From the NCBI GenBank assembly GCA_003646355.1, contig QNFO01000080.1, forward strand, positions 1 through 6,167: DNA of 6,167 nucleotides, written 5' to 3'. Position 1 is the stretch's first letter, and each line of letters begins with the position of its first letter. The notes below the pieces were generated by a model. The model did no database searches. It was not told the origin of the DNA and saw nothing but the letters and a program-made list of their open reading frames with translations. Of the stretch, positions 1 through 5,321 are shown one piece after another. This DNA is from Gammaproteobacteria bacterium (GTDB taxonomy: Bacteria; Pseudomonadota; Gammaproteobacteria; Pseudomonadales; Porticoccaceae). A program made the position numbers and the translations under genes.

Positions 1-257
1 CGTACCCCGCCACCCACGGTCAGGGGGATAAACACCTCACTGGCCATCCGCTCAACAATGTGCAACGTAGTATCCCGACCCTCATGACTGGCCGTAATAT
101 CAAGGAAGGTGATTTCATCAGCTCCCTCCTGATCATAGCGCCGCGCAATCTCAACAGGGTCACCCGCATCGCGGATATCGACAAACTGCACACCTTTGAC
201 AACACGTCCGTTGTCCACATCCAGACAGGGGATAATACGTTTAGCCAGGGCACTCAT
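1..257 (-). CDS. hisF: Imidazole glycerol phosphate synthase subunit HisF (5' part only)
   Basis: HisF is the cyclase subunit of the HisF-HisH enzyme. It uses ammonia delivered by HisH to turn PRFAR into imidazole glycerol phosphate and AICAR, in the cytoplasm, linking histidine and purine synthesis. The gene starts with ATG at 257 and runs off the left edge, so only about 85 of some 255 residues are present. Reading the minus strand gives an N-terminus with [16 protein letters not shown] (residues 7-22); Asp13 matches the conserved catalytic aspartate (Asp11 in the Thermotoga enzyme). Then come [13 protein letters not shown] (45-57) and LTVGGGV (79-85), which are the first strands and phosphate-binding region of this TIM barrel. 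A GAGAT at 263-267 lies 5 nt before the ATG and supports this start. It follows the protease gene after 89 bp on the same strand; hisA is not immediately upstream, where it often is. The family call is certain and the part seen looks intact. Confidence 0.96.
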   Translation of the reverse strand, partial: MSALAKRIIPCLDVDNGRVVKGVQFVDIRDAGDPVEIARRYDQEGADEITFLDITASHEGRDTTLHIVERMASEVFIPLTVGGGV

Positions 258-346
258 GGGCAATCTCAATTTAATTTCTATTAGCGAATGGTGCCCGGCA
301 GGTGAAATACCCGGCAACTATTTTTAAACAAGGTAATACAAAGAAG

Positions 347-1009
347 TCAGAATTTTTTGCGGAAAACCATCACACCGGCTTGCTCCGTCATTTCTACTTT
401 ACTGAGAAAGCTATTGCCCAGGAGTATATCGCTCGGGTAATCACCATCAACCACCGAAGCCGTAATATTATGCAGGGTAATACTACCAACGCTCACTTTG
501 TCGAGCGTCAAGCGGTAGGTTTCAACCATGCCGCCCGCTGTAGAGGCAAACCCCGTTTTGGCATTGCGCAGGTTAATACCCAGACGGCGGGCTTCATTAA
601 TATTCATAGCGATGGAAGTAGCGCCCGTATCCACCATAAATTTAGCGGGGCGACCATTAATAGTACCCGCCGTATAAAAGTGGCCATTTCTGCCACGCGG
701 GATCTTCACTTCGGAAAAGGCCGGCTTTTTGAAGGCCGTGGAAATCCGCTCAGATAAGCGCAAAGTAATAGTCTCCCCCTCGACAAGAATGCTCGCCTGC
801 CGGCTATTGCTACTCAACAGCTTTACCCCTTCAGGGCTGCTGACCCCAACTCGAAGCAAACACGGTGTGCCATTAATGGTCAACATAGCTTTATCTTTAA
901 ACAAACCCGAGGCAATGATTTCTGGCGATGCGTATAAAGGCGTGCTGCACACGCAGAGTAATAACGCTAGATACAGGCCGGATATGTGTTTATCGACAGC
1001 CTTTTTCAC
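347..1009 (-). CDS. Exported retropepsin-like aspartic protease (clan AA, TIGR02281-like)
   Basis: This is a probable periplasmic or envelope single-domain aspartic protease of the retropepsin-like type, which works as a dimer; its substrate is unknown. From the GTG start it is 220 residues. A basic N-region (VKK), a hydrophobic core (LYLALLLC) and a cleavage-like PLYA/SP site at residues 24-29 form a type I signal peptide. An N-terminal domain (about 28-95) has the pattern LRVG..SPEGVKLL. The protease domain (about 109-215) has the catalytic FMVDTGAT (124-131) and the closing ILLGNSFL (195-202), where flap and second psi-loop motifs are expected. I chose GTG at 1009 because it gives a compact signal peptide and a GTGA overlap with the pgpA stop (1006-1009), typical of coupled genes. 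An upstream in-frame ATG at 1054 has a GGGGGT 6 nt before it, but would overlap pgpA by 49 nt and place 15 extra residues, some aromatic, before the signal. The function call is firm at family level only. Confidence 0.85.
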   Translation of the reverse strand: MKKAVDKHISGLYLALLLCVCSTPLYASPEIIASGLFKDKAMLTINGTPCLLRVGVSSPEGVKLLSSNSRQASILVEGETITLRLSERISTAFKKPAFSEVKIPRGRNGHFYTAGTINGRPAKFMVDTGATSIAMNINEARRLGINLRNAKTGFASTAGGMVETYRLTLDKVSVGSITLHNITASVVDGDYPSDILLGNSFLSKVEMTEQAGVMVFRKKF

Positions 1010-1503
1010 ACACTCAAACCAAAAACAAGAGCGACCAAATGTAACACTAACCATGTCATTACCCCCGCGACAATATCGTCCAACATAATACCCAGACCAC
1101 CCGGTACTTTTCTGTCCAGTACGCTAATGGGCCAGGGCTTGAGAATATCAAAGAAGCGGAACACCACAAAGCCGCTGACCAGCCAAAAAGAGCTTACAGG
1201 AAACCCCGCCAGGGCAATCCATAAACCGACAAACTCATCCCAGACGATGCTGGAAGGGTCTTTAGCCCCGAGCTTCTTCGCAGAGTACCCGCAAATATAA
1301 ATGCCCACCAAGCTAGCGATAAGCAGTACCGCCAATAAGTAGCTCATCGACAACAGTGCCAACAATGGCACGAATAGCAGCGCCACCACTGTGCCGGCTG
1401 TGCCCGGTGCAAAGGGCGATAAACCACTGCCAAAACCCAGTCCCAACAACAGGACGGGGTCTTTACGCAAAGAGGAAAAACTTGGTTTAAGCGGGGATGT
1501 CAT
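1006..1503 (-). CDS. pgpA: Phosphatidylglycerophosphatase A
   Basis: PgpA removes the phosphate from phosphatidylglycerophosphate to give phosphatidylglycerol, a major inner-membrane lipid and cardiolipin precursor. The 165-residue length is normal for the family. Family signatures are present: GSGLSPFAPGTAGT (25-38), DPSSIVWDEFVG (82-93) with the acidic pair D89/E90, FRFFDILKPWPI (115-126) and PGGLGIMLDDIVAG (134-147) with D142/D143. Hydrophobic stretches near 39-71, 94-118 and 144-164 fit an integral membrane protein. The ATG at 1503 is preceded by a GAGAGAG at 1508-1514, and the gap to the thiL stop is only 12 nt, so the two genes are probably translated from one message. Its TGA overlaps the proposed GTG of the protease gene. 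The place next to thiL and the rib genes is the usual gammaproteobacterial context. No key residue seems to be missing. Confidence 0.97.
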   Translation of the reverse strand: MTSPLKPSFSSLRKDPVLLLGLGFGSGLSPFAPGTAGTVVALLFVPLLALLSMSYLLAVLLIASLVGIYICGYSAKKLGAKDPSSIVWDEFVGLWIALAGFPVSSFWLVSGFVVFRFFDILKPWPISVLDRKVPGGLGIMLDDIVAGVMTWLVLHLVALVFGLSV

Positions 1504-1515
1504 ACAACTCTCTCA

Positions 1516-2478
1516 TTAAAAGTGCTTATAACCCGAGCATTCTACGTCAACGGTCTGACCGCGCTCATCCACGCAGCGCACACCTGGCTCGTCGACAATC
1601 TGACCAATCGGCGTCGCCATCAGCAAGCCCTCATCAATCAGTCGCTGACAATGGGCCGCTCCGTCTGCTGGTACGGTAAAACAAAGCTCGTAATCGTCAC
1701 CGCCTGTCAGTGCCCAGGTGCGCCCTTGTTCAGAATCGACAGCCCGCTGTAATGCCTGGGACAAGGGAAGTTTATTGACCTCCAGCAAAGCGCCCACCTG
1801 ACTGGCCTCGGCAATATGCCCAAGATCAGCCAAAAGACCATCGGAAATATCGATGGCTGCAGAGGCAAAAGCGCGTATTTCCAGACCTTCAGAAATACGC
1901 GGCTGAGGCTGCCAAAAGCGCCCTTCAAGATACCTCGCATCCTCACTACCTGCCGACAACCTTCCTTCGATCGCCGCCAGCCCCCCGGCGCCATCGCCCA
2001 AAGAACCACTGACATAAATAATGTCACCGGGCTTTGCACCGCTACGCGTTAAGGCCTTATCCGGCGGCACGGAGCCCATCAGAGTAATACTAATAGTCAG
2101 CGGGCCACAGGTCGTGTCACCACCGACCAGGACGCAATTGAATTCACAGGCCATGGCATTCAGACCCGCACTAAACTCAGCGAGCCAATCCTGATCGGCA
2201 TCGGGCAGGGTTAGCGCCAATTGAAACCAGCGTGGCGTCGCCCCCATTGCCGCCATATCGCTGAGATTGACGGCCAGTGCTCGCTGGGCAATCAGCCGAG
2301 CGGGAGAATCAAGGGGAAAGTGGACGCCGGCCAACAGGGTGTCTGTGGTAACTGCCAGCACCTCACCAGCGGGCGGGGCCAGCAGAGCGCAGTCATCGCC
2401 GACACCCAGCAAGGTATCGTTACCCGCAGCACCGCAAGCTGAAAAGTAGCGATTTATCAGGCCGAACTCATCGGGCAT
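1516..2478 (-). CDS. thiL: Thiamine-monophosphate kinase
   Basis: ThiL phosphorylates thiamine monophosphate with ATP to thiamine diphosphate, the active cofactor, in the cytoplasm. The protein has 320 residues, as expected for this PurM-like ATP-grasp-unrelated kinase. Conserved blocks appear in order: GVGDDCALL (25-33), TTDTLLAGVHF (44-54), NLSDMAAMGATP (71-82), VGGDTT (118-123), AIDISDGLLADLGHIAEAS (208-226) and TGGDDYELCFT (258-268). The aspartates in these blocks bind magnesium and nucleotide. The ATG at 2478 starts MPDEFGLI, the usual N-terminus, with a modest GAGA at 2488-2491 placed 9 nt before it. A 79-bp gap separates it from nusB, the longest spacing between the first eight genes, and it holds a hairpin (2525-2548). 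The 3' end lies 12 nt from pgpA. Nothing looks broken. Confidence 0.97.
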   Translation of the reverse strand: MPDEFGLINRYFSACGAAGNDTLLGVGDDCALLAPPAGEVLAVTTDTLLAGVHFPLDSPARLIAQRALAVNLSDMAAMGATPRWFQLALTLPDADQDWLAEFSAGLNAMACEFNCVLVGGDTTCGPLTISITLMGSVPPDKALTRSGAKPGDIIYVSGSLGDGAGGLAAIEGRLSAGSEDARYLEGRFWQPQPRISEGLEIRAFASAAIDISDGLLADLGHIAEASQVGALLEVNKLPLSQALQRAVDSEQGRTWALTGGDDYELCFTVPADGAAHCQRLIDEGLLMATPIGQIVDEPGVRCVDERGQTVDVECSGYKHF

Positions 2479-2524
2479 TGTCAGAAGTCTCGGTGTATCT
2501 AATTCTAGTCAGAACTCGATGAAT

Positions 2525-2548
2525 GATCGCCGATGACTCGCGGCGACC
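2525..2548 (-). other. Hairpin in the nusB-thiL gap
   Basis: In the minus-strand transcript the arms GGTCGCCG (2548-2541) and CGGCGATC (2532-2525) pair over 8 positions, one of them a G-U wobble, around an 8-nt loop. No U-run follows, so it does not look like an intrinsic terminator. It could protect or process the message between nusB and thiL, or be chance; the sequence alone cannot tell. Confidence 0.45.
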
Positions 2549-2557
2549 AGCAGGCCG

Positions 2558-3007
2558 CTAGCCCTTACCCTTGCTAGCCGCTATTTCCACGCGACGCGCT
2601 CGAGCGGCAACACGATCGACGACGCCATTAATATATTTATAGGCGTCTGTGGGGCCAAATGTTTTGGCTAAGTTAACAGCCTCGTTAATCACCACGCGAT
2701 AGGGGACATCAATACGGTGCAATAGCTCGTAGACGCTAATACGTAACACAGCCAGGGAGATAGGATCCAGGGCCTCGGGATCGCGATCAAGAAACTCCCG
2801 ATAGGCAGCATCAAGCTCATCGAGCTTGGCGGGTATTTCATGCAGCAACTCGCGAAAGAATTCAGAGTCCGCTTTCGCCATGCCCTTTTCAGCCATGTAC
2901 TGGGCTTCAATGACAGCAATATTGGTACCCGACAACTGCCACTGGTACAAAGCCTGCACCAGCATGTGACGGGCTTTTTTACGCGCGGAAGGCAGAGAAG
3001 ATGACAC
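2558..3007 (-). CDS. nusB: Transcription antitermination factor NusB
   Basis: NusB binds boxA RNA together with S10 (NusE) and takes part in the antitermination complex that lets RNA polymerase finish rRNA operons. The 149-residue protein is all-helical by composition and of normal length. It starts with the RNA-binding basic segment SARKKARHMLVQALYQWQ (7-24). The best-conserved core is DPISLAVLRISVYELL (81-96) followed by PYRVVINEAVNLAKTFG (102-118) and KYINGVVDRVA (124-134). The start is GTG at 3007, chosen because a strong AGGAGA (3016-3021) lies 8 nt upstream; the first internal ATG is 42 nt further in and would cut into the conserved basic segment. Only 4 nt separate it from the ribH stop, so translation is likely coupled. 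ribH-nusB is a classic neighbour pair in Proteobacteria. Confidence 0.97.
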   Translation of the reverse strand: MSSSLPSARKKARHMLVQALYQWQLSGTNIAVIEAQYMAEKGMAKADSEFFRELLHEIPAKLDELDAAYREFLDRDPEALDPISLAVLRISVYELLHRIDVPYRVVINEAVNLAKTFGPTDAYKYINGVVDRVAARARRVEIAASKGKG

Positions 3008-3011
3008 GCAG

Positions 3012-3488
3012 TTAATCTCCTAACTGGGCAAACAGGGAAACCATTTCAAGGGCGGTTAAAGCAGCTTCAACGCCTTTGTTCTCGTCGTTATCGCCAGAGC
3101 GATCTTCCGACTGTTGCAAATCATCTGTCGTCAGCACGCCGAAGGCGATCGGCAGGCCAGTGACCAGGGCCACTTCGCCGATACCGCGAGCACATTCGCC
3201 GCAGACATATTCAAAATGTGGCGTACCACCGCGAATCACACAACCCAGAGTGATCACTGCATCAACATTACCCTGTTCGGCAATTTTCATCGCCGTGGCG
3301 GGTAACTCAAAAGCACCGGGCACGCGAATCACATCAATACTTTCATCGGCCACGTTGTGACGCGCCAGTGCACGCAAAGCGCCATTCAGCAGGTTCTCGG
3401 TAATATTGCCGTTCCAGCGGGCAACAACGATGGCAAAGCGAGCTTCGCCGACAGTAAAGTCACCTTCGACAGGTCTGAATTCGCTCAT
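3012..3488 (-). CDS. ribH: 6,7-dimethyl-8-ribityllumazine synthase
   Basis: RibH condenses 5-amino-6-ribitylamino-uracil (from the RibD branch) with 3,4-dihydroxy-2-butanone 4-phosphate (from RibB) to lumazine, the direct substrate of riboflavin synthase. In E. coli naming this gene is called ribE. The 158 residues match the family length. Visible signatures are the aromatic substrate-binding site ARWNGNIT (23-30), VPGAFELP (56-63), LGCVIRGGTPHFEYVC (81-96) with the catalytic histidine at 91, PIAFGVLTTD (113-122) and the closing RSGDNDENKGVEAA (130-143), where Arg130 binds phosphate. The ATG at 3488 has an AGGA 7 nt upstream. A 58-bp gap separates it from the RibB fusion gene and the nusB GTG follows 4 nt after its stop. 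The enzyme appears complete; whether it forms the 60-subunit capsid or a smaller pentamer cannot be read from this sequence. Confidence 0.98.
   Translation of the reverse strand: MSEFRPVEGDFTVGEARFAIVVARWNGNITENLLNGALRALARHNVADESIDVIRVPGAFELPATAMKIAEQGNVDAVITLGCVIRGGTPHFEYVCGECARGIGEVALVTGLPIAFGVLTTDDLQQSEDRSGDNDENKGVEAALTALEMVSLFAQLGD
3016..3021 (-). promoter_or_regulatory. Ribosome binding site of nusB, inside the end of ribH
   Basis: AGGAGA on the minus strand lies in the last codons of ribH (TTA GGA GAT TAA), 8 nt before the GTG start of nusB. It settles the GTG as the start and suggests that ribosomes finishing ribH help start nusB. Confidence 0.8.
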
Positions 3489-3495
3489 TTTTGTA

Positions 3496-3499
3496 TCCT
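3496..3499 (-). promoter_or_regulatory. Ribosome binding site of ribH
   Basis: AGGA on the minus strand, 7 nt before the ATG at 3488, inside the 58-bp gap between the RibB fusion gene and ribH. The gap is A/T-rich and too short for an FMN riboswitch. Apart from a weak TTGAAA -35-like match I see nothing else in it. Confidence 0.6.
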
Positions 3500-3546
3500 G
3501 ATTTGCAAGTTAGTTTTGGCTATTTTCAAGGTAATAACACTCAAGC

Positions 3547-4656
3547 CTAGTGACACTCAATATAGTCGACAACTTCAAGGTCGAAACCAGAAATCGCCGT
3601 AAAGCGGAAAGGCGCACTCATCACGCGAATTTTCTTGGCACCAAGGTCGCGGAGGATTTGCGAGCCTGCACCAATCTGTAAATAAACTGTTTCCGAAGCA
3701 CTTTTTTCACGCGCCCGCTCGGCCATCAAAAAGTCCAGATCTCGCTCAACCGTTTCGGGATTTTCTTCCTGCAAAATCACCACAATAATACCACTGCCCT
3801 CTTCGGCAACGCGCTCCATGGCTTTGTGAATCGTCCAACTTTTATGAGGACCTTTACGCTCGAGCCCGAATAAATCTCTTACCACTGTCGGCAAATGAAC
3901 ACGCACCGGCACTGGCGTCTCAGGGTCAATATCACCTTTAACCAGGGCAAAGTGTTTGCAGTTTCTCGGGCCATCGAGATAGGTGTGCAGCGTAAACTCA
4001 CCGTAGGGCGTTTGGATTTTGCGCTCGTTGATATGCTCGACGGTTTTCTCGTTGACCACTCGATGATGGATCAAGTCCGCAATGGTGCCAATTTTAAGAT
4101 CGTGCTTTTCAGCAAAGGCTTCGAGATCAGGGCGACGCGCCATGGTGCCGTCGTCGTTCATAATTTCGACAATCACTGCCGCCGGCTCGCAGCCCGCCAT
4201 GCCGGCCAAATCACAGCCCGCCTCAGTATGCCCTGCGCGACTCAAGACACCACCGGCCTGCGCCTTCAAAGGAAAAATATGACCCGGCTGAACAATGTCC
4301 GTGGGGCGCGCATCACTAGCCACCGCCGCCTGTACTGTCTTCGCGCGGTCGGCCGCAGAAATGCCCGTAGTCACACCCTCTGCCGCCTCAATAGAGACCG
4401 TAAAGTTAGTGCCGTGGGCATCGTTATTGTTATCCACCATCAGGGGCAGTGCCAACTGCTGGCAGCGCTGCTCCATCAAGGTCATGCAGATCAGGCCACG
4501 GGCATGCATCGCCATAAAGTTAATATCTTCAGGCCTGACCTTTTCAGCAGCAATCACCAGATCGCCCTCGTTTTCACGATCTTCATCATCCATAAGGATG
4601 ACCATTTTGCCCTGGCGAATATCTTCAACAAGTTCTTCGATGGTATTCAAGTTCAT
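3547..4656 (-). CDS. ribBX: 3,4-dihydroxy-2-butanone 4-phosphate synthase with degenerate RibA-like domain (RibBX type)
   Basis: The N-terminal half (about 1-203) is an intact RibB, which converts ribulose 5-phosphate to 3,4-dihydroxy-2-butanone 4-phosphate plus formate. It shows MDDEDRENEGD (22-32), HGTNFTVSIE (81-90), GISAADRAKT (98-107) and RAGHTEAGCDLA (140-151), which hold the acidic metal ligands and the catalytic histidine. The C-terminal half (about 210-369) has the fold pattern of GTP cyclohydrolase II (TPYGEFTLHTY at 216-226, QILRDLGAKKIRVM at 333-346), but the zinc motif HSEC...CDC is replaced around 251-265 and the QEGRGIGL block reads LQEENPET (295-302). Only two cysteines (233, 368) remain in this half, both outside the motif. 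This half is therefore very unlikely to act on GTP. Automatic annotation would probably call the gene ribBA. The ATG at 4656 has AAAGG 8 nt upstream, overlapping the stop of the preceding gene 11 nt away. The intact RibB call is very firm; the RibBX label follows from the missing residues. Confidence 0.93.
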   Translation of the reverse strand: MNLNTIEELVEDIRQGKMVILMDDEDRENEGDLVIAAEKVRPEDINFMAMHARGLICMTLMEQRCQQLALPLMVDNNNDAHGTNFTVSIEAAEGVTTGISAADRAKTVQAAVASDARPTDIVQPGHIFPLKAQAGGVLSRAGHTEAGCDLAGMAGCEPAAVIVEIMNDDGTMARRPDLEAFAEKHDLKIGTIADLIHHRVVNEKTVEHINERKIQTPYGEFTLHTYLDGPRNCKHFALVKGDIDPETPVPVRVHLPTVVRDLFGLERKGPHKSWTIHKAMERVAEEGSGIIVVILQEENPETVERDLDFLMAERAREKSASETVYLQIGAGSQILRDLGAKKIRVMSAPFRFTAISGFDLEVVDYIECH

Positions 4657-4664
4657 GGTGTTAG

Positions 4665-4669
4665 CCTTT
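4665..4669 (-). promoter_or_regulatory. Ribosome binding site of the RibB fusion gene, overlapping the upstream stop
   Basis: AAAGG on the minus strand overlaps the TAA of the riboflavin synthase gene (TAAAGG) and lies 8 nt before the ATG at 4656. The 11-nt gap leaves no room for an FMN riboswitch in front of this gene, a place where one is found in a number of Proteobacteria. Confidence 0.65.
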
Positions 4670-5321
4670 AATCTAAAATTTTATTAACCAGTGTGGAGAG
4701 AGAAAAATCGTCGCCCTGTATCGCAGCCTTGTCACCGAGCAGCAGGCGCTCGAGGTAGCGTGCGATAACATCGACTTCCAAATTAACCTTTGTACCCGGC
4801 TGATAAGCGCCAAATACCGTGTGTGCCAAGGTGTGGGGAACGATATTCAACTCAAACTCATCGCCCGACACGGCATTCACCGTGAGGCTGGTGCCATCAA
4901 CAGATATCGACCCCTTGTGGGCGATATAGCGCGCCAGCTCTGCCGGGGCTTTGATGCGAAAGCGCTCGGAGCGGGCATCCTGGTGGCGTTCGATGACTTC
5001 ACCAACACCGTCGACATGGCCGGAAACCAGGTGGCCACCGAGTCGAGTGGTCGGCGTTAAAGCGCGCTCAAGATTGACCGGCGAGCCCGTTTGCCATTGC
5101 CCGGCGGTAGTGAAATTTAACGTTTCTATGGACACATCGGCAATAAAGCCATCGCCCGGTAGCTCAACCACCGTCAAACAAACTCCGTTCACGGCGATGC
5201 TGTCACCCAGCACCACATCGTCCAGCTCAAGGCTGCCGGTGCGAATATGCAGGCGTAAATCACCGCCCCGTTTTTCGGTCACACCGATGTCGCCGAGTGC
5301 CTCGATTATGCCTGTGAACAT
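4668..5321 (-). CDS. ribE: Riboflavin synthase (alpha subunit)
   Basis: This enzyme transfers a four-carbon unit between two lumazine molecules, giving one riboflavin and one pyrimidine that returns to RibH. It is named ribE in Bacillus and ribC in E. coli. The 217 residues carry the usual two similar beta-barrels. Barrel one begins with MFTGIIE (1-7) and contains SIAVNGVCLTV (41-51) and SIETLNFT (64-71). Barrel two begins with GGHLVSGHVDGVG (95-107) and contains GSISVDGTSLTV (137-148) and NIVPHTL (159-165). The repeat of the NGVCLTV and DGTSLTV segments shows the internal duplication. The ending VNLEVDVIARYLERL (179-193) is the C-terminal trimerisation helix. The MFTGII start is nearly invariant in the family, which fixes the ATG at 5321; it lies 16 nt inside the end of ribD behind a GGTGAG-like ribosome site. 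The enzyme appears complete. Confidence 0.98.
   Translation of the reverse strand: MFTGIIEALGDIGVTEKRGGDLRLHIRTGSLELDDVVLGDSIAVNGVCLTVVELPGDGFIADVSIETLNFTTAGQWQTGSPVNLERALTPTTRLGGHLVSGHVDGVGEVIERHQDARSERFRIKAPAELARYIAHKGSISVDGTSLTVNAVSGDEFELNIVPHTLAHTVFGAYQPGTKVNLEVDVIARYLERLLLGDKAAIQGDDFSLSTLVNKILD

Noticed and set aside
294..316. Two copies of CCCGGCA 16 bp apart in the gap before hisF
   Set aside because: Two 7-bp direct copies are easily due to chance; they do not pair into a stem with a T-run and match no operator I know.
258..346. Possible sigma-70 promoter or terminator before hisF
   Set aside because: The best pair (TTCACC, 17 bp, TAATAG) matches the consensus at only 4 and 3 of 6 positions, and no hairpin with a T-run is present.
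302..757. Plus-strand open frame of 151 codons opposite the protease gene
   Set aside because: It is a shadow of the minus-strand protease gene, whose DTGAT and ILLGNSFL motifs and signal peptide prove the coding strand.
2502..2530. Possible promoter before thiL (TAGAAT at 2502-2507)
   Set aside because: The -10-like hexamer has no -35 match at 16-18 bp (the place reads GCGATC or similar) and no extended TGn.
2557..2578. Two GCTAGC palindromes around the nusB stop that could pair
   Set aside because: The stem is only 6 bp with a 10-nt loop, the repeats fall mostly in coding sequence, and no T-run follows.
3537..3560. Two copies of ACACTCAA 16 bp apart at the end of the RibB fusion gene
   Set aside because: Only 8 bp, partly within coding sequence, and only two copies; likely chance.
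3895..4671. Plus-strand open frame of 258 codons opposite the RibB fusion gene
   Set aside because: It lies wholly antisense to a clearly conserved gene, its translation is rich in Arg, His and Cys-like shadow composition, and it shows no recognisable motif.
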